A DNA stretch of 64,000 nt from Tenacibaculum agarivorans (lineage in GTDB: Bacteria; Bacteroidota; Bacteroidia; Flavobacteriales; Flavobacteriaceae). Where the stretch lies: positions 1-64,000 of the forward strand of contig NZ_MSMP01000009.1 in assembly GCF_001936575.1 (NCBI RefSeq), read 5' to 3'. The notes beneath the pieces were generated by a model. It searched no databases and was not told the origin of the DNA. It was given only the letters and a program-made list of their open reading frames with translations. Numbering within the stretch: position 1 is the first letter of the stretch; every line of letters begins with the position of its first letter. Positions 41,585 through 50,331 of the stretch are shown here, in pieces. The position numbers and the translations under genes were made by a program.

Positions 41585-42505
41585 TTAATTACGCGAGGGA
41601 TGATGTATTCCGGATAAATACCACTTTCCCTTTCTAAAATAAAAATAGAATTGATACAAAGGATCATCATCTGTAGGCTTTACTAGTGCAACTATTAATC
41701 TGAATTGTGTTTCCTTCTCCCTTTTAACATATTTTAAATGTTCATTCTTAATTTGTTCAGGATTATCTGAAACTATCAAATCGGATTCAATTTGCCATTT
41801 TTCATAGCTAGAAATATAATTGTTGCCATCATACAATCTTTCATAAAACACTCCAAATGTAGTAATAGGATATGGTTCTCTTGCATATTCGTTCTCTAGT
41901 AAATTAAGGTATGATATCTTACTTTCAGAAGTATATATTTTAGGTATGTAGTTCAATAGATCTTTAACATCGTAAAACTTTTCTGTCGTTTTTTCAAGAT
42001 CATTAGTAATTGTAGTACGTAAATAATCATTTGTTGATGTAGCTAATACACAATGCACAGGTTCGTTTTCGAGTATTAAACTATTTAATGTTTTAAAATC
42101 TTTAGATATTAATGCTTCTAAAAATTGATTCGACTGTTGTAAAAACAATTGAGTTCTTTTACTATCTTCAGATTTTAAAGTAGTTTGAGAACCAAACACC
42201 CATCCTATACTATCTTTATACTTAATCTGATACCAATTATCTATATATCCTCTTATAGTATCTAAATCTCCTTTCTTCTGAAGAGTACACACAACACCAT
42301 TACTTAATTTGAGAATAACCTTTCCTTTTTTAGGTTTCGATCGTACCCAAATATTGTCTCCTTCTATATATATTAATTCCTCTTTAGATGTATTATCCCT
42401 TTGTTGAATTGAAATAGAGGATTGTTGTTGAAGTTTAGTTTCCTCTTTTTTGCATCCAAAAATCAATAGGACAAATACAACACTTTTAAGAACGAAATAC
42501 CTCAT
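41585..42505 (-). CDS. SH3-domain lipoprotein (shared promoter class)
   Basis: The 306-residue protein has a lipobox (LLIFGC, Cys18) and then a bacterial SH3 domain at residues about 40-110 (IYIEGDNIWVRSKPKKGKVI, YQIKYKDSIGWVFGSQTT). The remaining 190 residues form an unknown domain. Bacterial SH3 domains often bind peptidoglycan or peptides, so the protein probably works at the cell wall. I start it at the ATG at 42505; a TTG at 42511 is also in frame. Its promoter is copy e of the shared element on the minus strand. Confidence 0.75.
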   Translation of the reverse strand: MRYFVLKSVVFVLLIFGCKKEETKLQQQSSISIQQRDNTSKEELIYIEGDNIWVRSKPKKGKVILKLSNGVVCTLQKKGDLDTIRGYIDNWYQIKYKDSIGWVFGSQTTLKSEDSKRTQLFLQQSNQFLEALISKDFKTLNSLILENEPVHCVLATSTNDYLRTTITNDLEKTTEKFYDVKDLLNYIPKIYTSESKISYLNLLENEYAREPYPITTFGVFYERLYDGNNYISSYEKWQIESDLIVSDNPEQIKNEHLKYVKREKETQFRLIVALVKPTDDDPLYQFYFYFRKGKWYLSGIHHPSRN

Positions 42506-42532
42506 GTACAAAATAATTCAAAATATCGTTAA

Positions 42533-42575
42533 CAAAAGAAAAGATTTATCTTTCGGCGTACTACACTGTTTTCAG
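42533..42575 (-). promoter_or_regulatory. Shared promoter element, copy e
   Basis: On the minus strand CTGAAAACAGTGTAGT (42575-42560), then 19 bases, then TTCTTTTG (42540-42533), 27 bases before the ATG at 42505. It is the only copy on the minus strand, and its gene is also on the minus strand. Confidence 0.68.
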
Positions 42576-42766
42576 TTAGTTTTATTTATAACAATGAAAT
42601 ATACTCTTTACAATATTTATGAATTAAGATAGAGTAATACAATGTGTTTAAAATGCTTATTTTAGTGTCAAAACAAACAACTAATACTTTTTCAAGCTAT
42701 ATTTTTCTTAAAAATTAGAGTTTTTCAATATATCTATTCATAGTATTAAAATCAATTGACTCATAC

Positions 42767-43342
42767 ATGCAAGAACTTTTAACCTACATAAATAACATAA
42801 GCACAATTGAGTATAATACCTTTAAAGAATTACAAAAATATTTTACACCTTTTCAACTGAAAAAAAATGAGTTTTTTGTTAGAGAAGGTGAATATGCAAA
42901 ACAAATTGGGTTCTTAAAAAAAGGCATTGTGAGGGCTTTTTTCTTAAACAAAGATGGAAAAGAATATACCAAGCAATTTTTTGTAGGACCTTCTATAATT
43001 GGTGCATACAGCGCTTTACTTACGAAACAAACTAATAAAATAGCTCAACAAGCACTTACTGATTGTGAAATTTTGGTGGCTAATTTTACTAATATAGAAA
43101 AGCTGTATACTAAATTTCATGATTTAGAAAGATTAGGTAGAAAAATAGCTGAGTTTTATTTTTTGGAAAAAGAACAAAAAGAAATTGAAATGGCAATATT
43201 GAATGCAGATAAGAGGTATTTAATTATGAGAGAACAATTTCCTACTATAGAAACTATTATTCCTCAATATTACATTGCTTCTTATCTAGGTATTTCTCCA
43301 ACCCAACTTAGTCGAATTCGGAAAAAGTTAAGTAATCCTTAA
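42767..43342 (+). CDS. Crp/Fnr-family transcriptional regulator (copy 4)
   Basis: The 191-residue protein has the effector jelly roll (residues about 22-110, KKNEFFVREGEYAKQIGFLKKGIVRAFF) and the C-terminal helix-turn-helix (IPQYYIASYLGISPTQLSRIRKKL). The ligand is unknown. It lies just before a small DUF1772-like membrane protein gene (36 bases) and is probably co-transcribed with it and controls it. Confidence 0.9.
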   Translation: MQELLTYINNISTIEYNTFKELQKYFTPFQLKKNEFFVREGEYAKQIGFLKKGIVRAFFLNKDGKEYTKQFFVGPSIIGAYSALLTKQTNKIAQQALTDCEILVANFTNIEKLYTKFHDLERLGRKIAEFYFLEKEQKEIEMAILNADKRYLIMREQFPTIETIIPQYYIASYLGISPTQLSRIRKKLSNP

Positions 43343-43378
43343 TTTTAATTACATATGTAAATGTAAGTATTCCTTACT

Positions 43379-43888
43379 ATGATAAAATTTGTATTCACTC
43401 ATAATTCAAATGCAATGAATCATATTTTATCTTTTATTTTAATTGGGATTTTCTCCATTTTTTTAGGTAGTCAAATTACAGAAGGATGTATTTTAGTACC
43501 TTATTGGAAAACATTATCTCATATAGAATTTTATAACTATTATGCTAAGTTTGGGCCAATAATAGGTCGTTTTTATACCATACTAACTATTATAGCAACA
43601 TTAATTCCGTTATTTGCTAGTATCTATTGTTATTATAAAAAACCTCTTGCTTTAAGATATTCTCTTATTTCTACACTTTTTGCATTTCTAGTTATCGCTA
43701 TTTTTTATATATATTTTAAAGAAATCAATCAACTATTCTATGAAGCTGCTTTTACTCCCAATCAATTGCAAGCAGTACTAAGCAATTGGGAACATTATCA
43801 TTGGTTACGTGTATTTTTCGAATTACTATCATTAACTTTTTTAATCCTGTCATTAAATATGCTAAACTTAAAGAAGCGAAAAGTATAG
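43379..43888 (+). CDS. DUF1772-like four-helix membrane protein
   Basis: The 169-residue protein has four hydrophobic helices (about residues 15-35, 60-82, 93-113 and 145-165) and the anthrone-oxygenase-like DUF1772 pattern in which GSQITEGCILVPYWKTL follows the first helix. The function of the family is uncertain. An ATG at 43415 (MNHILSF) would give 157 residues starting directly at the first helix and is equally possible. It follows Crp/Fnr copy 4 by 36 bases and is likely its target. Confidence 0.78.
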   Translation: MIKFVFTHNSNAMNHILSFILIGIFSIFLGSQITEGCILVPYWKTLSHIEFYNYYAKFGPIIGRFYTILTIIATLIPLFASIYCYYKKPLALRYSLISTLFAFLVIAIFYIYFKEINQLFYEAAFTPNQLQAVLSNWEHYHWLRVFFELLSLTFLILSLNMLNLKKRKV

Positions 43889-44016
43889 CATAAAATATTA
43901 GAACTAAAAAGTTATGTACTCTATAATGAAACCTGCATTAAACTACTAAACATCAGTAACAAAACACCAGAACATTCGTCTTCCTAAAAAATTACAACAA
44001 CCAACTACAATTATCT

Positions 44017-44568
44017 ATGGAAGCAAAATCAATTTTAGATCATAAAGTTCTAGTAACACTAAGTGTATTTTTTTTAACTCTTTTGTTCATTCTATTTGAA
44101 TACTTTAATGGCGGCGTAATTACGCATCATTTACTTGCAAGAGAAGATTTACCAGGTATTTCAAACTGGTGGGGATTAGTAACTGTTCCATTACTTTCCT
44201 GGATAAGTGTTGTTTTAATAAGTAAACGAAGAGATACTATTATAAAGCTTGAACCAGCACAACTTGAAAATTATGATGCTAAGATTTTAAGAGCATTTTT
44301 ATTTGCATTATTATTTGGAATCACTGCATCATTACTATGGAAATTCAATTTAGCTAATATCTTACGGTATTTTATTCTTACTCCTATTCTATTTGCCTTT
44401 TTTAAACCTGTGTATTTACCTGAATACTTATTAGGGTTTGTAATAGGAATGCAATTTACCTTTGGAGGAATATTACCAATTATAGTTGGTACAGTATTAT
44501 TAATCTTATGTTTTTTGGTTCATAAGTTAACTAGGATAATAATGAAAACTATACTCCCCAAGAACTGA
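44017..44568 (+). CDS. Multi-pass membrane protein of unknown function
   Basis: The 183-residue protein has about five hydrophobic helices (residues 11-31, 48-66, 88-106, 113-130 and 138-175) and a cytoplasmic loop near residues 67-85 (SKRRDTIIKLEPAQLENYDA). I do not recognise a family; the run GGVITHHLLAREDLPGISNWWGL resembles small permease-like proteins but is not diagnostic. It stands alone. Confidence 0.62.
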   Translation: MEAKSILDHKVLVTLSVFFLTLLFILFEYFNGGVITHHLLAREDLPGISNWWGLVTVPLLSWISVVLISKRRDTIIKLEPAQLENYDAKILRAFLFALLFGITASLLWKFNLANILRYFILTPILFAFFKPVYLPEYLLGFVIGMQFTFGGILPIIVGTVLLILCFLVHKLTRIIMKTILPKN

Positions 44569-44735
44569 CTTCCTGTAGCTAAAATACTATAAAATTTCAC
44601 TGAATATTGGGTATAAAGAAAGTAGATAAAACACTAGTTTTATAATATCTGTTATTGGTATATGAAATACATTTTATTTCTAAATAACTTTGAATACAGC
44701 AACTATACTATGTTTGATTTAAAAATTCGAAAAAG

Positions 44736-44978
44736 ATGTTTAATACACTCGTAAACCTACTCATTGTTGTTACGCTACTTTTTCTTTTTTTCGGAGTCTC
44801 TCCAGCAGGTGGTACAACATCTGGTCTAACTGATGAAGGTATTAATAATCTTATGAAACTATTTTACGGATCTATATTCCTAATCATACTCATAAGTATT
44901 AAATTAGTTCGTTTCATTATATTAAAGAGGAAATCTATAAAAAACATAAAACAAACTAATGGCAAACATTTTCACTAA
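44736..44978 (+). CDS. Small two-helix membrane protein
   Basis: The 80-residue protein has a first helix at residues 4-22, a short loop rich in Gly and Thr (SPAGGTTSGLTDEG), a second helix at about 43-65, and a basic tail (LKRKSIKNIKQTNGKHF). No family is recognised. Its end overlaps the next gene by 20 bases in a different frame, so the two are probably co-translated. Confidence 0.58.
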   Translation: MFNTLVNLLIVVTLLFLFFGVSPAGGTTSGLTDEGINNLMKLFYGSIFLIILISIKLVRFIILKRKSIKNIKQTNGKHFH

Positions 44979-45465
44979 TACAAAAGTAAATAATGAAATA
45001 CTACGGATGAGTAATGGATTAACTTCTGTATTTATTGAAACATTTTGTCTTGCAGGCGCAGACCTTGCAAAAAAACAATTTGAAAAGGATCTTATGATTT
45101 GGTTTGGACAACGTGATTGGGTTATTTTAGGTATGGGCGTCGAAGGGTTTGATATCTCAGAAATTATTTGGAATACTAGAGAATTCGAACAACAAAAGAC
45201 TTTTATTCTTAAGGTTATAGACTCGGTATATACAAAACGAAATTGGCAGTACTTGTCTTATGAACCCAATACCAGTTTCCTTTTTGAAAAATTAAATATG
45301 TTTAAAAATATGATACACTCATTTACTTCTGAAAACATTGGAAACAACGATTGGGAAGAAGGTTTATTTGAATTTGATGGAGAAATTATGAAGTATGATC
45401 AATGTGAAAAACATAAGATATATAAACATTATCAAGGTTGTGTAATTTGTAATAACGAAATATAA
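44959..45465 (+). CDS. Unknown soluble protein with C-terminal zinc-knuckle-like motif
   Basis: The 168-residue protein has no signal. It has an acidic helical core (DLMIWFGQRDWVILGMGVEG) and ends with CEKHKIYKHYQGCVIC, a Cys/His pattern that could bind zinc. I do not recognise it. The start overlaps the small membrane protein gene by 20 bases, and the next gene begins 21 bases after its stop, so it lies in a small operon. Confidence 0.6.
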   Translation: MANIFTNTKVNNEILRMSNGLTSVFIETFCLAGADLAKKQFEKDLMIWFGQRDWVILGMGVEGFDISEIIWNTREFEQQKTFILKVIDSVYTKRNWQYLSYEPNTSFLFEKLNMFKNMIHSFTSENIGNNDWEEGLFEFDGEIMKYDQCEKHKIYKHYQGCVICNNEI

Positions 45466-45486
45466 AATATAATACTTACTCCAATA

Positions 45487-46236
45487 ATGCGATCTATTTT
45501 AATTAGTATACTCACACTAACTAGCTTTTCTATCTTTGCTCAATATCCATTTGAAAAATACCCATCACCAACATATCAAAAATATAACAATTGGAAACGA
45601 TATGATTGGACTGATACAAAACAAGCAGTTCATCATACGTTAAAAATTGATCAGTTTTTCGATAATAAAGAGGCTTTAACAATACAATTAACCTCATTTA
45701 CATCAAACCATAAAACTTCTTTAATTCGTGTTTTTCGAAATAACACACAAATCCAAAAAATTAAAGAAGATATGATTTTCACAACACTAAATACAGGACA
45801 CGAGCCAATACGTGTTGCAGACATCAATGGAGATGGACTTCAAGATCTGAAAATTATAACCTCATACTTAGGAAACGGAATTGCGGGGCTCAATGTTAAA
45901 ATCATTTATCTATTTCAAACCCAAAATCAAGAATTCATTAAGGTTTCCTTTTCTGATATGATAGATACTGACAGAACTGAACGAGATTTTGATGGAGATG
46001 GTAATTTTGAAATCATCACCATGGGCTTAAATGGATATGATAAACATAATTATTGGACTTTTAATATTTTTGAATATAAAAATGAGGAATTACAATCTGC
46101 CAATTTTAAAGATGAATATCCAATAATGATTCAGTACCTTTATCGTAAAAACTATGAAATTACAAAGAAAATTGATCGTCAAAAAATGAAAGAATTTGCT
46201 TTAACGTTTCCTCGTCATTACGACAAAAGGAACTAA
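45487..46236 (+). CDS. Exported FG-GAP/VCBS-type repeat protein
   Basis: The 249-residue product has a signal peptide (residues 1-18, SIFAQ). It contains two calcium-binding-like FG-GAP/VCBS motifs, VADINGDGLQDLKII and ERDFDGDGNFEIITMG, set in a strand-rich protein. It should be periplasmic or on the surface. The number of motifs is small, so it is not a full propeller. Function unknown. It lies 21 bases after the zinc-knuckle-like gene. Confidence 0.7.
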   Translation: MRSILISILTLTSFSIFAQYPFEKYPSPTYQKYNNWKRYDWTDTKQAVHHTLKIDQFFDNKEALTIQLTSFTSNHKTSLIRVFRNNTQIQKIKEDMIFTTLNTGHEPIRVADINGDGLQDLKIITSYLGNGIAGLNVKIIYLFQTQNQEFIKVSFSDMIDTDRTERDFDGDGNFEIITMGLNGYDKHNYWTFNIFEYKNEELQSANFKDEYPIMIQYLYRKNYEITKKIDRQKMKEFALTFPRHYDKRN

Positions 46237-46272
46237 ATATATAATCTTACTTTCTGATCATTTTTGAACAGC

Positions 46273-47100
46273 ATGCAGAAAAAAGAAAACCACATATTAA
46301 AATTTTTAAGAGACTATTATAAACCTATTCAACCTACAGTATCAATTACTAATAGTGAAATTAGTTATCGAGAAATTTCACCTAGCGTAACAATTGAAAA
46401 TTATGTTTATTGTTTTTGGCAATTGAAAACCAAGAAAAAGTTATCGGAAAATTATAAATACAGAGTGGTTTCTGACGGATGCATCGATATTTTTTTTAAC
46501 CATCAAAAACCAATTGAAAATTTCATAATGGGTTTTTGTAAAAAATATACGCATTTCGAGATTGGAAAAGAGTTTGATTACATCGGAATCCGATTTTTAC
46601 CTTCTGCTTTTCCCCTTCTATTTGGTATTGATGCCAAAACATTAAGTAATCAGTCTCTAGAACTTAATGAAGTTTTACCTAATTTTTCCAATTGGATTCA
46701 TACAACTATAACATCTTCAGACTCATTTGAAATCATCTCCAAAAACATAAACAATCAAATCATCAGCTATTTAAAAAACAAGGAAATTAATTATGATCAT
46801 CGTTTTTTAGATGCGTTACAAAAGATTTTTCTTAAAAATGGATATTTAGATACTGAAAAAGAATTACATACTGGCTTAAGTCCTCGACAACTCCGTAGAA
46901 TTTTTAACTTTTATATTGGTACTACTGCTAAATCATTCAGTAATGTTGTGCGCTTTCAGTATATTTTAAATAGAAAACCTTCAAAACAAAGTTTAAAAGA
47001 CAATAAACCTTATTATGACGTAGGTTTTTTTGATCAAGCTCATTTTATCAAAAGTTTCAAAACATTCTACGGTATTACACCTTCAGAGGCTTTCGATTAG
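46273..47100 (+). CDS. AraC-family transcriptional regulator (DUF6597-type sensor)
   Basis: The 275-residue protein has an N-terminal sensor domain of the DUF6597 kind (YREISPSVTIENYVYCFWQL, VVSDGCIDIFFNH, FIGM-like segment FIMGFCKKY) and a C-terminal AraC helix-turn-helix (GLSPRQLRRIFNFYIGTTAK, YYDVGFFDQAHFIKSFKTFY). The start at ATG 46273 is preferred to a TTG 9 bases upstream. It is directly upstream of a VOC-family gene (about 70 bases), a frequent pairing, and probably controls it. Confidence 0.88.
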   Translation: MQKKENHILKFLRDYYKPIQPTVSITNSEISYREISPSVTIENYVYCFWQLKTKKKLSENYKYRVVSDGCIDIFFNHQKPIENFIMGFCKKYTHFEIGKEFDYIGIRFLPSAFPLLFGIDAKTLSNQSLELNEVLPNFSNWIHTTITSSDSFEIISKNINNQIISYLKNKEINYDHRFLDALQKIFLKNGYLDTEKELHTGLSPRQLRRIFNFYIGTTAKSFSNVVRFQYILNRKPSKQSLKDNKPYYDVGFFDQAHFIKSFKTFYGITPSEAFD

Positions 47101-47168
47101 ATTTTGTCCGATTTTTACAATTCTTGCTGTTATTCTCTATCTACATTTGTATCAACAAAACATTAAAC

Positions 47169-47621
47169 GTGAGAATATTAATCATAACAGTATTTGTATT
47201 AACTCTAGGTTTTACAAATGCACAAATACAATACAAGATGAAACTAAATGCAGGAATAATTACAACCAAGCTAAAGGAGACTAAAGAATTTTATACAAAA
47301 ACATTAAACTTTGGAGTGCGTTTTGAAAACGATTTTTATCTATTACTTCACACTCCTAATCAATCATTTGAAATTAGCTTTTTACTTCCCAATCATCCAA
47401 GTCAAAAACCAATTTTTCAATCGCCTTTTAATGGAAAAGGTATGTATTTAACTATTGAAGTTGAAAATGTTGATGAAATTTACCAAGAACTAAAAGGAAA
47501 AGGAGTTAAAATGGAAGTAGATATCAAAAATGAACAATGGGGCGATAGACATTTTGCTATTGTTGATCCAAATGGAATTGGAATTGATATTGTAACCTAT
47601 ACGAAACCAGAAGAACAATAA
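47169..47621 (+). CDS. VOC-family (glyoxalase/bleomycin resistance-like) protein
   Basis: The 150-residue reading begins at GTG (47169) and has a plausible signal peptide (LIITVFVLTLGFTNAQ) ahead of a VOC domain. The domain opens with KLNAGIITTKLKETKEFYTKTLNFGVRFEND and closes with RHFAIVDPNGIGIDIVTY. VOC proteins bind metal and act on glyoxals, antibiotics or aromatic compounds; metal ligands cannot be assigned with certainty here. An ATG at 47238 would give a cytoplasmic form, which is the usual one for the family, so the exported form is tentative. It follows the AraC gene. Confidence 0.78.
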   Translation: MRILIITVFVLTLGFTNAQIQYKMKLNAGIITTKLKETKEFYTKTLNFGVRFENDFYLLLHTPNQSFEISFLLPNHPSQKPIFQSPFNGKGMYLTIEVENVDEIYQELKGKGVKMEVDIKNEQWGDRHFAIVDPNGIGIDIVTYTKPEEQ

Positions 47622-47649
47622 AATTATAATTAATAGTTACTACCTCATT

Positions 47650-47683
47650 GTACCAGTCTTTACTTAAAGCTGGTACTTTTTTA
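47650..47683 (+). terminator. Terminator after the VOC gene
   Basis: GTACCAG (47650-47656) pairs with CTGGTAC (47670-47676), and an inner CTTTA pairs with TAAAG with one bulged T. Seven Ts follow. Confidence 0.88.
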
Positions 47684-47737
47684 TACGGTTCACTTTCATT
47701 AAATTAAAGTATCTTGTATCCATAATACTGATGACAG

Positions 47738-48310
47738 ATGCTATTAAAAGATAAAATAAGAAATTTAGTTCGTAATTTTTCTCCTCTCACTCCAGAAGAA
47801 GTAGAACTCATTGTTGAAAAAACAATAGTTAAGGAATTTAAAAAAGGAGATATTTTATTAAGACAAGGACAAATTCCTACCAAATGCTATATGGTTGTAG
47901 AGGGCTGTGTAAGAGAGTATTTAATAAAAGATGGAGAGGAAAAATCTACTGCATTTTATACTGAAAGTGAAACATTTACACCTCAATCTGAAAAAGGTAT
48001 GCCATCAATACACTACTGGGAATGTGCTGAAGATTGCGTATTAACAGTGAGTACTAAAAGTTATGAGGAAGAGCTCCGAAAATTACTTCCCCGCTTAGAA
48101 GATGTTTTCCGTCAAATCGCTATTGATAAAATTTATATGGCAAAAATTCAATGGAGTGAATTTGTATCATCCACTCCTGAGGAAAGGTATCTAAACTTAT
48201 TGAAAACTAGACCTAATCTTTTCAATCGTATACCACATTATCAGATTGCCAGTTATCTTGGCATGAAACCTCAATCATTAAGTAGAATTCGTAAAAGAAT
48301 AGCTAACTAA
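47738..48310 (+). CDS. Crp/Fnr-family transcriptional regulator (copy 5)
   Basis: The 190-residue protein has the effector-binding jelly roll (residues about 25-110; KKGDILLRQGQIPTKCYMVVEGCVREY) and the C-terminal helix-turn-helix (IPHYQIASYLGMKPQSLSRIRKRI). The ligand is unknown. It precedes an exported hormone-sensitive-lipase-type hydrolase by about 100 bases, with a terminator-like hairpin in between, so the hydrolase probably has its own promoter and may be a target. Confidence 0.9.
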   Translation: MLLKDKIRNLVRNFSPLTPEEVELIVEKTIVKEFKKGDILLRQGQIPTKCYMVVEGCVREYLIKDGEEKSTAFYTESETFTPQSEKGMPSIHYWECAEDCVLTVSTKSYEEELRKLLPRLEDVFRQIAIDKIYMAKIQWSEFVSSTPEERYLNLLKTRPNLFNRIPHYQIASYLGMKPQSLSRIRKRIAN

Positions 48311-48337
48311 ATAAATAGTAAATACTACTTCTTTTTT

Positions 48338-48367
48338 ATTATACATTCACTAAAGTGAATGCATAAT
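48338..48367 (+). terminator. Hairpin after Crp/Fnr copy 5
   Basis: ATTATACATTCAC (48338-48350) pairs with GTGAATGCATAAT (48355-48367) around TAAA with one mismatch, followed by ACTTTTATAG. It is a likely terminator, or a regulatory palindrome ahead of the hydrolase. Confidence 0.6.
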
Positions 48368-48409
48368 ACTTTTATAGCCTATAAGTTTGTGAAGATATAA
48401 AACCTGATT

Positions 48410-49411
48410 ATGAAAAAAGTCATCTCATTTATATGTTTACTCACACTAAATTCTCTATTATTTCCTATGAATGCTCAGCAAAAAACAGACACTACACTAG
48501 TTTATGTTCATCAAGAAAAAGCAAGTTTTAAGTCGAAATTCTTTCAAAGCATGGCTTCTATCTTTAGAGTTAAAAAGTATATAGAAAAGAATATTACTAA
48601 GCATACATATGATCAAAGTATAGCTCCTATACCTAGATCTATCCGGAAAAACTTTATTATTCATAAAGACAGCTTGCTAAAAAGACAAATTTTTATACTA
48701 GAACCTAAACAAAATACTTCAGAAAAAGTGATTTTATATTTACATGGTGGCGCTTATTATTGGAATATTTCGAAGTACAATTGGTCGTTTGCGGAAGAAT
48801 TAATAAAAGAAACCAGCGCAACTATTATAATTCCTGATTATCCATTAGCGCCAAGTGCAACCTGTGAAGATCTCTATGATTTTATGAATGAATTATATCA
48901 ACAATTAATCTCTACCCATCATCATAAAAATATTAGTATTATAGGAGAATCTGCTGGAGGTGGTTTAGCATTAGGTTTTTCCATGCTTTTAAGAGATCAA
49001 AATACACCTCAACCACATCAACTTATATTATTAGCACCTTGGCTTGATGTCACTATGAGTAATCCAGAAATTTTAAAAATTGATAAAAAAGATAAGATCC
49101 TAGGAATAAAAGGACTACAATTAGCAGGTAAGGGTTATGCTGGAAAAATGAATGTTACGGACTATAAAGTAAGTCCAATTAATGGAGATCTATCTAATCT
49201 ACCTCAAACATCTATTTTCATAGGCACTCATGATATATTTGTAGCAGACGCTAGAAGGTTAAAAAATAAAGCACATGCTAGCGGAGTTCCATTACGCTAT
49301 TATGAATACCCTAAAATGTTTCACATTTGGATTTTAGTTAAAAAACTTAAAGAAGCTAAGCATGCACGCAAACAGATCGTATCATTACTTCTCGCAAAAA
49401 ATTCTAATTAA
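48410..49411 (+). CDS. Exported alpha/beta hydrolase, hormone-sensitive lipase family
   Basis: The 333-residue protein has a signal peptide (about residues 1-22, FPMNAQQ) and an alpha/beta-hydrolase domain of the HSL (GDXG) family. The oxyanion motif LYLHGGAYYW is near residue 106 and the nucleophile elbow GESAGGG near residue 181, with Asp in GTHDIFVAD and His in FHIW. It would hydrolyse short-chain esters in the periplasm. It is paired with Crp/Fnr copy 5. Confidence 0.88.
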   Translation: MKKVISFICLLTLNSLLFPMNAQQKTDTTLVYVHQEKASFKSKFFQSMASIFRVKKYIEKNITKHTYDQSIAPIPRSIRKNFIIHKDSLLKRQIFILEPKQNTSEKVILYLHGGAYYWNISKYNWSFAEELIKETSATIIIPDYPLAPSATCEDLYDFMNELYQQLISTHHHKNISIIGESAGGGLALGFSMLLRDQNTPQPHQLILLAPWLDVTMSNPEILKIDKKDKILGIKGLQLAGKGYAGKMNVTDYKVSPINGDLSNLPQTSIFIGTHDIFVADARRLKNKAHASGVPLRYYEYPKMFHIWILVKKLKEAKHARKQIVSLLLAKNSN

Positions 49412-49506
49412 AATTTTCTTAAATTGAAATCTCATAGTAATGAATACCTAACAAGATTAAAAATCATTATTATGCTATATTCCTATAAAAATCTAAAGCT
49501 CTATAC

Positions 49507-50331
49507 ATGAATCAAACGTTTGGTTGTATTGTTATTCAAAAAGAAAAAAAATTCCTTAGCAAGGATACTATAACTAAATCAATTTCTGAACTAGGATTAA
49601 AAGCCTCGATAGACAATTCTTCTTCATATACTTTAGATCATTATTTGTTATCAAATACTATAAAAGATAATTATTTATATGCTACTGAAATACATAATTT
49701 ATTTGTCCTTTTAGGGCATCCTCTATATTATTTGCTAAATGAAGAAACCTTAGGTAGGGTTCACCAAAAGAAAAGAACATTATTTCATTTTACACAACAT
49801 GGAAAAAGTAGAGAATATGGATATAAATTTTACCAAAAGGGTGAATTATGTACTCATGAAATTTGTTTTGGAGAAAATTCAGATTTATACTACAAAAGTC
49901 CAATACAAAACGGTATAAAATTACCGAAATCTATTCATCGTGATCACGCGTTTCATCAGTTTGCCAATGAAAAACAAATTCCAATAGAACTACTCAATAC
50001 ATTGAGAGCTTCTTTACCTCGCAATGGTATGTCATCTGTTTTTTTTCACCCTAAAAAACAAGAATGGATATATGGCAAATTAGTTTTTCAGAAAAACTCT
50101 GAGGGCATAACAGTTACTAATTTTCAAGAATTAGCTCCTCAAGGACACAAAAGAGGAAAGCCTATTCTTGTTGATTCGAAGGCTATTGAAAAAGGACTAC
50201 TTATCCGATGGGAACAATTATTTTACGAGTGGCATAATAGAACCATAAAAGAACTCCTAGGCTTTAGGTTTGATTACCCAAATGAATATCCTAATAATAT
50301 AAAACTTACAAAATATGAATTGCTTTCCTAA
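49507..50331 (+). CDS. Unknown cytoplasmic protein
   Basis: I do not recognise this 274-residue protein. It has no signal. Features are DHYLLSNTIKDNYLYATEIH near residue 45, a histidine-rich centre (HFTQHGKSREYGYKFYQKGEL, RDHAFHQF) and a C-terminal FYEWHNRTIKELLGFRFDYP. No catalytic motif is clear. Its 3' end overlaps the next gene by 17 bases, which indicates co-translation. Confidence 0.6.
   Translation: MNQTFGCIVIQKEKKFLSKDTITKSISELGLKASIDNSSSYTLDHYLLSNTIKDNYLYATEIHNLFVLLGHPLYYLLNEETLGRVHQKKRTLFHFTQHGKSREYGYKFYQKGELCTHEICFGENSDLYYKSPIQNGIKLPKSIHRDHAFHQFANEKQIPIELLNTLRASLPRNGMSSVFFHPKKQEWIYGKLVFQKNSEGITVTNFQELAPQGHKRGKPILVDSKAIEKGLLIRWEQLFYEWHNRTIKELLGFRFDYPNEYPNNIKLTKYELLS

Noticed and set aside
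44597..44625. CACTGAATATTGGGTATAAAG as a sixth copy of the shared promoter element
   Set aside because: Only the left part resembles the motif, GTGTnGT is missing, and no -7 box is found at 19 bases.
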